From: Romanomermis culicivorax
Taxonomy: Eukaryota > Nematoda > Enoplea > Mermithida > Mermithidae
NCBI GenBank assembly: GCA_963922205.1
Contig: CAWUHX010000393.1
Coordinates: 62,001 to 126,000, forward strand
Reading direction: 5' to 3'
Length of the DNA: 64,000 bases
Positions 1 to 9,544 of the stretch are shown piece by piece. Made by a program: the position numbers and the translations under genes. Below the pieces are notes generated by a model. It did no database searches, had not been told where the DNA came from, and saw nothing but the letters and a program-made list of their open reading frames with translations. How positions within the stretch are numbered: the first letter of the stretch is position 1; every line of letters starts with the position of its first letter.

Positions 1-1068
1 CTGTTGTTATCAAGATACATAGCTACTTCTCCAGTCACATTCAGAAATGTATATACAGTCTTACCATTTGTGGCTCTGTTGTCGATATTAACTGATCCAT
101 GTGATGTGATTTCTAAATTATAAGGACAATCATATCCACTTGATACCCTTATTCCAACCGACCGAAAAAAATCTTGCTCCCTCTTTTTAACAACAATACT
201 AATATTGCTGCAAACGATTTCCAGCTCAGTGTCATCAAAATGTTGTTGAGTTGTGATGATGCCTATGTTTCGCATGGTGATTGCGCTCTTCCACCGGGTA
301 CTCCTATTTGCGCCTTCCAAGCTGCTGCCACCCTTGATTTTGTAGTTGTTTAAGGAACCTAGTTCTGATAAATCGGCTGTATTTGTGCTGTAATTGTGCC
401 CAACGATCAAGCATTTTCGGAATCTGGAGGAAAATACGAAAGTACTTTCTCTCTGTTGTATTTGAAAATAAGTCGGGGAATGATGAGTTAGGGCAGGATT
501 GGGATCCCAGGATTCGTCCTTAATGTAGGTATTTCCCATGCCCACGCTTACCCGATTAACTTAATTAATAGTACTTAAACCCGACACCAATTACCCTACA
601 AACTAAGGAAAGGTACTTCCTTAATTTGTCTCCCCAATTAAAATAACCACAAGAAAGGAAAGCCTTTCTTCAATTTTTACCTTATGCAATAAAAAACACT
701 TACTTACAAACAAGGCTGGGCGAGAATATAGAAAATTCACTCCCACACACTAGGGAGAAAAACAAGCAGAGGCGGGCGTTGGGGCAGGCAGCGAGTAAAT
801 TATAAAACTAATAGGAAAAACATACGTTATAAAATACATAGAATAATGCACACCGAGAGAGCCAGCGCACGCATATCGACGTGCGCTACAGTAAGACGAC
901 TGTTGCTGGTCCCCATTGCTCGCTCCACTTGGTACTTGGGGGCCTCATGCCCGGATTGACAAAAAATGACAAAATCGGCGGAAACACACTACAACATCTC
1001 TGTCCTCTGTGGATATTCCACAAATTTCCTCCCAACAGTCGAAAAATGCTAACTGTATCTCGAATACC
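1..1068 (-). pseudogene. Unrecognised gene, exon running off the left edge, split by an LTR-like insertion
   Basis: On the minus strand the frame is open from about 1068 to 997 and again from 449 to position 1. The two parts join in frame when the 454-996 insertion and one copy of its 4-bp duplication are ignored. A plausible splice acceptor (TTCATTCATTTAG) ends at 1069, so coding would start at 1068 (GIRDTVSIFRLLGG...). About 173 residues are visible. The product is unknown. The part from 449 down has four N-glycosylation sequons (NYS, NRS, NIS, NVT) and two cysteines, which fits an extracellular or secreted protein (inference). A second acceptor-like CCTCCAG at 423-429 would let splicing start downstream of the insertion. 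Whether the gene is dead or the element is bypassed cannot be decided from sequence alone. Confidence 0.5.
454..996 (-). mobile_element. Solo-LTR-like insertion, family B (copy 1)
   Basis: A 543-bp block bounded by TGTTGTA...TACAACA termini and flanked on both sides by TCTC (450-453 and 997-1000), a 4-bp target-site duplication. It is the reverse complement of a diverged copy at 56610-57130. Landmarks shared by the copies are the GGGATCC/GAATCC-type segment, the 'CATTAAGGACGAAT' segment and the 'CTTACTGTAGCGC' segment. TG...CA ends, a short TSD and no internal coding fit a solo LTR. The strand given is relative to the copy at 56610. It lies inside an exon of the unrecognised minus-strand gene. 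Confidence 0.6.
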
Positions 1069-1169
1069 CTAAATGAATGAAATGGGGTCCTGTATTGATT
1101 GGTTAGTTTTTCAGCTGACGGCTAGTGCATTGACGCATGCATAGTCCATGATGAAGCCATGTTGATCGG

Positions 1170-2664
1170 TTATCTTTCTTGAAATTTCCACCACATAGAG
1201 AGCAGTTTGGAAGGTGCACAATTTTTTATACTTATGGACGAGTTCCCCCAAAATTTGTGGCGTATCGGATAGAATATTTTTTTAAGATAGCTGAATCGTT
1301 CATCGAAATTGATATAAATGTCCAAACAGGCTCGGTCGGGACCTACATCCTTGTTACACATTGGTGTAGAAATGACGTTTTGGATCATCGCATTATTGTC
1401 CATTATTTCAAGAGCCCTGTTCACTACTTTATAGGTTTTTTCTATGTCCTCACTTTCCAAATACTGTATCCGATTATGCAGAATAAACTCTCTAAATGTT
1501 GTGCAGGTCTTTCCTTAGGAGTGTAAGAAAAGATTGAGGCTTCTGGTCTGAACTGACCTGTTAGAACTAATCCCTTGGCTAAGCCTCGGTCATAGTGCAA
1601 CAGTCTTGTTCCCCAGACCTACAACAACAAAGATAAATTAACTTTAAATGCGGGGCCTCACCAGAGAGTTCCGCAATCTCCTAGATGAGACAAGGAATCC
1701 TCTCAGAGATAGACTTACTTGGTCGGATCGCCTAACTAACCAGAGCCTGCTGACTGCAAGCTGGCCCCTGAACCAAGGGCCCTTCGCTGTCGTCGAGTTG
1801 TCGGATCTAAATAGTAAACAAATATATGTAACAATATTTCCGACGAATAGTAAAAAGATGTGGATTGGCCACTATTATTAATATGCAAACAAAAGACGTT
1901 GTTGCTGGGAATACTTTAATGGACGCCAGCAAAATTATATCAAGAATATAATGAAAACGCAATATGTGAAAGAATGATTTCACCACCACATTTTGGTCTT
2001 TCTTTGGCGCTCCACTTCTATGCAAAAATGTCTGCGCTGCTGGTCGTCCATTTCTTCGATTTGCATGGCGATTTCCCAATGTGGCTTGCCATCAACAGGG
2101 TGCCCAACATAAAATTTTCAATTGAAAGAATTTTTCCACTTGGCCCGGAGCATTTTCGTTGCTGGGTGCCAGATCGAGGAGCAATTCCATGAATGGCCGA
2201 TACCTCATTTCATCAGATCGATTTGCGCAAACTGAATCAGTCAAGTCGTTCAATAGGTATTGGACACTTTTTTCCTCATATTTAACTCCTAGCAGAAAAT
2301 TGACTTGTCGCCTTTCTTTTTCTGATAAGCCGCCATGTTTTATTCGTCGAGGGTCTGAATTGAAAAAAAGTTTCGTACCAATAAAAGCTTCTTACTATTA
2401 GACGCTTTTCTGGGCAGTACCATTAACATTTTGAATCCTTCATTGTCGCCCAAAACGCCGAAAAGAATGTCCGGTATCAGGTATCTATTGCCCATCATTG
2501 TAGTCGAAAAAACTGCCAGGCATAAAGCAATAAGGTATTTGTTGCGAAACAATGCTTTATTCATAAAATGATGGTTAAAAACGAAGTCGAACGATAGAAC
2601 ATTGTTCGAGAATGGATTCCAAATGCTTTCCAGTATGTCACCTTCCATAGCTGAACCTTTCCTG
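1170..2664 (-). pseudogene. Unrecognised gene, upstream exons, interrupted by an LTR-like insertion
   Basis: Minus-strand coding begins after an acceptor (CATTTTCAG, exon from 2664; first in-frame ATG at 2648, MEGDILESIW...). It runs to 2396, where a GTAAGA donor opens a 41-nt intron (2355-2395) closed by TTCAATTCAG. The frame then resumes (NPRRIKHGGLSEKERR...) and continues to about 2114. It is broken by the 1497-2109 insertion and resumes, in a shifted frame, as FILHNRIQYLESEDIEK... until a stop at 1170-1172. The shift at the insertion could be a 1-nt indel or a very small intron (about 35 nt). No domain is recognised. It probably belongs to the same gene as the exon at 1-1068. Upstream exons, if any, are not identified. 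Confidence 0.5.
1497..2109. mobile_element. Solo-LTR-like insertion, family A (copy 1)
   Basis: A 613-bp block with TGTTG...CAACA ends, flanked by TAAA on both sides (1493-1496 and 2110-2113), a 4-bp target-site duplication. A diverged copy in the same orientation lies at 60150-60744, sharing long segments such as 'GGTCTGAACTGACCTGTTAG' and the 'CGATTTGCATGGC' segment. The minus strand near 2000-2105 has an open frame (VGHPVDGKPHWEIAMQIEE...) that is also readable in copy 2, so this part may once have been coding. An LTR is the simplest reading; a non-autonomous DNA element is possible. Confidence 0.55.
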
Positions 2665-3160
2665 AAAATGAAACCTACTTCTCCTTATCCCTATTGCAAC
2701 AAATTTATTCTGTGCTGAAAATGCTAATGACTATAAAATGATGAGAAGAAAGGAAGAAGCCCTGAAAAATGCATAGGAAATATTTGCCGGATGCTAATCA
2801 TTATAGAAAATGAATAACTGATGAGGAAATGCTATCAGAATAAAAAAAGTTGATTAGCATTAATCATACTATGGAAAGAAGGTTTAAGGAAAAAAAATTA
2901 AAAGCTTTCACAGGTATCTACTAGAGATGCTTTGGGTCCAAAATTCAAAGAATATAGGGTGCGGGTCCAGGTCTGGATCCAAAACTTTGAGAATATTGGA
3001 TCGAAGGATCGAAGTCCAGCATCCAGATCCAGCTAAATCTTTGGGCAATTTCGGGTCTCATTTGGGGTCTGGGCCCCTGATACATCACTTCTAGTGCCAA
3101 ACATGAGCCACTAACCAGTGTTACAAAAAGAAAGAGCCAACTTTTAACTCAAAAGCCCCA
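2665..3160. other. No gene seen; short GGGTCC/GGATCC-rich degenerate stretch
   Basis: 2665-2900 is ordinary AT-rich sequence. 2930-3080 holds irregular repeats around GGGTCC, GGTCTGGATCC and GATCCAG. The rest shows no coding signal or recognisable element. Confidence 0.5.
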
Positions 3161-6100
3161 AAAATTTACGATTTACGTTATAAATAGCTTTTCTTTGTTT
3201 ACATGCAGTAAAAAATGATTTTGTGTAAACTTTATTGTGTGCGTCAGTTGGTTTATCCACAACTCTAAAATTGGAACTTTTTCGTCACCGTTAGAAATTT
3301 TTCGTTAAAATTATAGTTTTTTCTGTTAAAATTTGAATTTTGTACCAGTTTTTTTAGATTCAAGTTTTTGGATTAAAAATCAAATTTTTTCGTGGAAAAT
3401 CCAATTTTTTCTGTTACAATTCGAATATTTCAATCAGAATTCACTTTTTTCTACAAAGTTCGATTTTTTTGTCGAAAAAAATGAATTTTTCCATCACAAT
3501 TAAACTTTTTTCCATTTTCCAAACTGGAATTTTTCCATCCAGTTTTGGAAAACGGAAAATGAATCAATGGAAAATGGCTGCATTGCATACTTCTAATCTT
3601 TCTAAAAACAGGGAAAAAACCAAAAAAACAGCGAAAAGATGAAAAACGAACAAAAGATTAAAAAGAAAGAAAAAACTACACCAAAAACAAAAAACATGGA
3701 AAAAAGAAATCATGTAGATTTTAAGGGAACAAAAGAATACGAAATAAAACATGCAAAAAAACAGCACAAAACAGAAAAAGCTAAAAAACAGATTTCAACA
3801 GAACAAAAGGATACGATTAAATAAATTAATTAAATTAAACTGGAACCTGAACATTTCTGGGCAAAAAATTTATTAAAATTCAAAGAAATTACGAAAATTT
3901 GTGGAATTTTCGACCAAAAATCGACAAAATTTGTCAGAAATTTCCAAAAAAATGACGAATATTCAAATAAAAACTGCCGAAATTTGAACACTTTTAGGCA
4001 AAAAATTTATTAGAATTTGCAAGAACTATCGAAAATTTGTGGAATTTTCGAGAAAAAAAACAAGAATTCGCAAGAAAATTTCAGAAATTTGATGAATTTT
4101 CAACGGAAAAAGGCCGAAACTTGCAAAAATTAGATCATTTTCAGGCTAAAAAATCATAAAATCAGTTCAAATTTCCAAAAGTTTCTCGAATTTTGAGCAA
4201 AAGTTACAAAACTTTCGACAAAGTTCCCAAATTTCTGGAATATTTGACCAAAAAAGCCACAAAATTCACAAGAAGTTTCAGATATTTGACGATCTTTTAG
4301 CGAAAAAATGTCAAAATTTGATCATTTTTAATCACAAAAATAAATAAAATTCGTTGACGTGTTTCAAGTTTACCCATTTTTCGACCAAAAAATGCTCAAA
4401 TTTGCGGAAAGTTGATGATTAGTAAGCAAAAAAAAATAAAAGTTCATTTAAATTCGGTAGCGGAAAATTTACTGATTTCGAAAGAAATTCCGAAAATTCA
4501 CCGAATTTTCGACCAAAGCACGACAAAATTGGCAAAGAATTTCGATAATTTGACCAATGTTCAACGAAAAACTGCCAAAATTTGCGAAAAATTGCGGAAA
4601 TTGATGCGAAAATTTGAGGAGTATTGTGCAAAAAATTACGAAATTCAGGAGAAATTTTGGAAACTTGACGAATTTTTAGCAAAAAAACTCCAAAATTTGA
4701 TGATTTTCGAATAAAAAAACCAAAAAAGTAGTGAATTTGACGATAATTTTCAACCATAAAAACATCAATAATGGCAGTAATTTCGAACATTTATACTATT
4801 TTCGGCGGAAAAGCGACAAAATCCGCATGAAATTTGAAAAATTTGATGAAATTTAAAAAAAAATGCCAAAATTAGCGGTAAATTGCGTGAATTTCGTGAT
4901 TTCAGGGCAGAAAAGGATTTTAAAAATTGTTGAAATTTTATTAATTCGTTAATTTTTCAGAGAAAAAGTACTAAATTTGCAAAAAATTCTAAAATTTTGA
5001 CGAGTTTTCGGAGGAGAAATTTGAAAATTTGCACAAATTTGATGATTTTTACTGCCAAAATTTTTAAATTTGGTCGAAATTTGTGCTGAAATTGATGAAT
5101 TTTCGATCAAAAATGCTAAAAATTGAGGAAATTTGATGATTAGTAGACAAAAAAATAAAACATTCATTTCAATTTCGTAGCGGGAAATTTACTGATTTCA
5201 AAAATTTATCAAATTCTAGAGGAAAAAAACGACCAAATTCGTTGATTTGATCAATTTTCAAAGAAAAACTGCCGAAATTAGAGGAAATTAGACGATTTTC
5301 AGGCAAAAATAAATTTTGAAATTTTTTGAACTTGTCAAATTTTCAGGCGAAGGATGAAAAAACGACAAGATTTGATGAATTTCCGATAGAAAAATGCCAA
5401 AATTTTATGATTTTTAGTAAAAAAAAATGCTGAAATTTGAGGGAATTGGATGATTAACGGGCAAAAATTAATATTTTTTACGACAAAATACGATTTATTT
5501 AGTTGAAATCCGAATTTTTGATCAAAACTTGGATATTTTGCTTGAAATTCGAATTTTATCGTGAGAATTCGAATTTTTTGTGCAATTTTTTGTTCAAATT
5601 CGAAATTCCAATTTTTTCTGTTGAAATTTTATTTTTCTTAACACAATTCAATTTTTTCTACGAAATTCGAATTTTTTCACGCAATTCACCCAATTTTTAA
5701 CTAAAAAGGACAAAATTGGGAAGTAATTTCGATTATTTGACCAATTTTCAACGAAAAACTGCCAAAATTAGCGGAAATTAGACGATTTTGAGGCAAAAAA
5801 CTTGTCAAAAATTTTTTAAATTTATCTAATTTTACGCCGAAATCTACCAAATATCAAAAATTCATGGAATTTTTGAGGAAAAAACGACAAAATTCGTTGA
5901 TTTGATCAATTTTCAAAGAAAAACTGCCGAAATTAGCGGAAGTTAGAATGCAAAAAATATATTGAAATTTTTTGAACTTGTCAAATTTTCTGGCGAAAAT
6001 TACCAAGTATATAAAAATCCATGGAATTTTAGATGAAAAAACGATTTAGTTTGATGAATTTTCGATACAAAAATGCCAAAATTTTATGATTTTTAGTAAA

Positions 6101-6560
6101 AAAAAATGCTGAAATTTGAGGGAATTGGATGATTAACGGGCAAAAATTAATATTTTTTTACGGCAAAATGCGATTTATTTGGTTGAAATCCGAAATTTTG
6201 ATCAAAACTTGGATAATTCGATTTTTTTGTCAGAATTCGAATTTTTAGTGCAATTTTTTGTTCAAATTCGAAATTCCAATTTTTTTCACGCAATTCACCT
6301 AATTTTTGACTAAAAAGGACAAAATTGGCGAGTAATTTCGATTATTTGACCATTTTTCAACGAAAAACTGCCGAAATTGGCGGAAATTAGACAATTTTGG
6401 GGCAGAGAACTCATCAAAAATTTTGGAAACTTTTAAAATTTATCTAATTTTACGCCGAAAATTACGAAATTCTGGATAAAAAAGGACATAGAAAAACAAA
6501 AGAAAAATGCCAAATTTTGATCATTTTTAGTAAAAAAAAATTAGTAAAATTTGGTATACT
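3160..6560. repeat. Degenerate AT-rich repeat block
   Basis: Irregular reiteration of motifs such as AAATTTGATGAATTTTC, CGACAAAATT, GCCAAAATT and AATTCGAATTTTTT, with some longer local duplications. The segment from about 5220 to 5500 recurs at about 5870-6190, including GCTGAAATTTGAGGGAATTG and ATTAACGGGCAAAAATTAAT. Apparent frames here are Lys/Asn- or Phe-rich products of composition. No gene is supported. Confidence 0.8.
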
Positions 6561-7850
6561 TCGATGCCTATGTTTTGTACATGGATATCTTTTGTGGACT
6601 TCCTGTACGGGCCCATATAACTATGTCTCTATCAATTAGCGACCCGCTACACGTCGTACAAAATGATCATGATTTCGAAGCCATCGGAATTGCGCAATTT
6701 TTCTAATCATCTGACATTTGGAGCACAAAGCAAAGAGCACCAATCAAAATTGAGCCTAGGTGTCCTAAATTTTCAGCATAACAAAATGTGGAGCTCGCTA
6801 TTTGTTTAGTCATCGAATGATTCTCCTAGCACCAAACTAAACAGCTCTTTGTACGATATAAAGTGATGCCCATGAACAGCTAACACTCAGTTGGCGCAAG
6901 CTCTTGGGCTTTGAGGCCAGTGCTGAAGATGAGTGGTCGCACGAGCTGATCCAAGATTCAGCTGCCCCCTTGTTGTCTGCATTGAACACTCGGCAGATGA
7001 CCTGTCATACATTCTAAGCACAGAAAAGTCGATTTTTAGCTCGTTGTTTTTTGTTGCATCATTTTTCTAGCCCTGAACTTTCTGATTTTTTTTAAAAATT
7101 TTGCGAATCACTCACTTTTTACAACAAAAGACAAGAAACTTTTTCTACGATTCTCCAAATATGCTCGAACACACAGTTGGGTTTTCGATTTACTAAGTGT
7201 CAATTTATCCAAGGGACATTCCTTATTTTTGGTGTGAAAACTCGGAATGCAAGAACTTAACTCTCTCAAATATATGCGTCACACATGAAAATACACACAA
7301 CTGCACGTCAGCGCTTCAGACAACAAGAATGAATCTTTCACAATTTTGTCAGCCATCGTAGCCACGCCTCCTCGGTTTCTTGACGCGATCTTTCCTGATT
7401 GCACTTGACAATCTTTTCCAAAATTGACACACTCTTTACAAAAACGTTCCACAACATGATGCCGAAAGCTGTTTGGAAGTATCGGTCCAGTCAGTGTGAA
7501 GGATGGACAGGGGCCATCTCTGGGACGACCTAGGCATTGGGATCCCAGTTGTGAAGCGAAAGATCCCTCTTGACCCAACCTCAGGGAGGGGGTGTTGCTG
7601 ATGAAAGTGTGGCTGCTAGGGAGTGGAGCCCACTCAGGAGATTTTTGGCTTATTTGATCCAAACACTAGTATGTGCTGCAACTTACCTAGTCCAGCAGGG
7701 GCGAAACAGCACGAACGGGTCACAAGGGACGACTAGGAATTAGATGGGGGTTGGTTCACAGCAACAAAAGTTGACGCCACAGGACTGCTAAGGCTAAACG
7801 GGAGGGTGCGAGCTTGAGCTACAGGTAACAAACAATTACTGTATATTTCC
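6560..7850. other. Non-repetitive island of unknown content
   Basis: Base composition becomes more balanced and repeat motifs vanish. A minus-strand open frame of 127 codons (7279-7662) spans the most GC-rich part, but shows no recognised domain and no convincing splice context. It may be an old transposon remnant or an unrecognised exon. Nothing else here supports a gene. Confidence 0.4.
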
Positions 7851-9060
7851 TGTTTACTGTAGCATCATACTATATTCCAAATATACTGCAGCTTTTGTGG
7901 AAGCAGGATGCTTACTGTATTTTTTGGAGTTTACTTTTGCTTCATACTGTACATTTGTGCATTTTACTGTATTTTTGCACTTTACTGTATCTTTATTTTC
8001 CACGTGATAAATCTTTGTTGTTTGTCTGCTGCTTTTTGTTTTTTCGCTTTTTTTGTGCATTTTTCTCGCCCAATACGCACGAAAATCCCGACAGGGTCTC
8101 TCTCACAAAAAAAAATTTCTCTTGTAATTTTGAATTGATATTTTTTTCCTCCAAATTTGTATAAAAATAATGTGATTTTTTTTACAGTTTTTACACAAAA
8201 TTTGAGGATCGAATCAAAGCTTGGATCCTTGTTGGAATCAAATTTTGTATCCAAAGATCAAAAATTGATTCAGAAAATCACATTAAACTTCGAAATTTGT
8301 TTCCAAAAATTCAAAATTTGATAAAATCAAAAGTTTGAGACCGAAAATCACAATGCAAAACAAAATCTGAGTCTCATGGTCACATTAAAAATCAAAATTT
8401 GAGCCTAAAAATCAATTAAAAATCAAAAATTCCATTTTAAAATCAAATTTAAATTTTGATTTTAAAAAAGGGAAAATTTGATTCTGAAAATTCCAAAGAT
8501 GATTATCAAAATCAAAATCTTGATGATAAAAGATCAGATTAAAAATCAAACTTTGAAACTTGATCCTGAAAATCAAAATTTTCATCTTGAAAATCACGTT
8601 AAAAATCAAAGTTTGATTCTGAAAATCAAAATTTTGACCCTGAAAACCACATTAAAAATCAAAATTTCGCTAAAATCAAAGTTTTATTGACAAAAAATAA
8701 AAATTTGATCTGGAAAAATCACAAATCAAAAATTCATCTTGAAATCAAAAAGCCTGAATTTGAGCCTGGAAAACCCAATTAAAATGGTTCTATAATAATA
8801 AGGATTTTTTGGGTTATTTGCAAAAAATTCGGAGATTTTAAAATCAAAATTTTAAATCTTAAAATCAAAAGTATATATTTAATCAAAAAATTAACCAAAA
8901 ATTGAAATTTGATTTTAAAAATCACATCAAAATTTAAAATTTCATTTTGTAAATCAGAGATCAAAATTTGATTATAACACTCAAAAATTGATATTTAAGC
9001 CTGAAAGTTGTTTTAAAATCAAAATTTGTCGGGGCACGTTTTTCCATGCGTTTTGCGAAA
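7851..9060. repeat. AT-rich repeat with AAAATCAAAATTTGA motif
   Basis: 7851-8160 is a T-rich transition containing several TTTACTGTATTT-like units. 8160-9020 repeats AAAATCAAAATTTGA-type units of roughly 15-40 bp with substitutions and indels. It lies just beyond the 3' end of the PAPS synthase gene. No gene is seen. Confidence 0.75.
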
Positions 9061-9197
9061 AGCTAGATTTTTTCCATTACAAAACCCTACAAATTGGGTA
9101 TCAATCGATAGATCTCGTCGAGAAGTTTCTAAAAATACGTTCAAAAAAGGTGTATCATCATTTTTGACCGAATTACGAGCCATTTTTTGCATTCAAT

Positions 9198-9203
9198 TTT
9201 AAT
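9198..9203 (-). promoter_or_regulatory. Possible poly(A) signal ATTAAA of the PAPS synthase gene
   Basis: On the minus strand an ATTAAA hexamer lies about 110 nt after the stop codon; no AATAAA was found in that interval. In AT-rich DNA such hexamers arise by chance. Confidence 0.25.
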
Positions 9204-9310
9204 AAATAAATAATTTCCATATACATATAAGTGAAAAATTGGAAAAAACCATTTGAAAAGTAAAAAAAACACCGCCAAGATTCGTTAAAAAAGCAAAAAG
9301 TACAGATCAC

Positions 9311-9544
9311 CTAATTTTGATAAAATTTGGCTAAAACGCGCCAGGCTCCGGGCGCCATAAATCCATCGGGCGGCTGTTGCCCACTTTTGGCCAATTGACG
9401 CATTTTTGTACCGGATATGAATTCGAAATCTTCGGATCTAGATTCGTCGAAATAGGTCATCATTTTATTTTTCTTATCGTAAGCGGCTACTTGGAATGGT
9501 AAAATTTCCAAATTGGGCGGCATACCGGGCGCCATGGCCAAAAC
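9311..9544 (-). CDS. PAPSS: PAPS synthase exon 11 (C-terminus of ATP sulfurylase)
   Basis: Encodes residues 573-649 and a TAG stop at 9311-9313, after an acceptor CAACTCCAG. It begins [20 protein letters not shown] and contains [11 protein letters not shown] and [11 protein letters not shown], typical of the C-terminal part of the animal ATP sulfurylase domain. The protein ends KFYQN. Confidence 0.92.
   Translation of the reverse strand, partial: VLAMAPGMPPNLEILPFQVAAYDKKNKMMTYFDESRSEDFEFISGTKMRQLAKSGQQPPDGFMAPGAWRVLAKFYQN

Noticed and set aside
4412..4790. Opposed 100- and 123-codon frames
   Set aside because: Low-complexity AT repeat, open on both strands, no domain.
7279..7662. 127-codon minus-strand frame as a gene
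   Set aside because: No recognised motif, no splice or start support; kept only as part of an unknown island.
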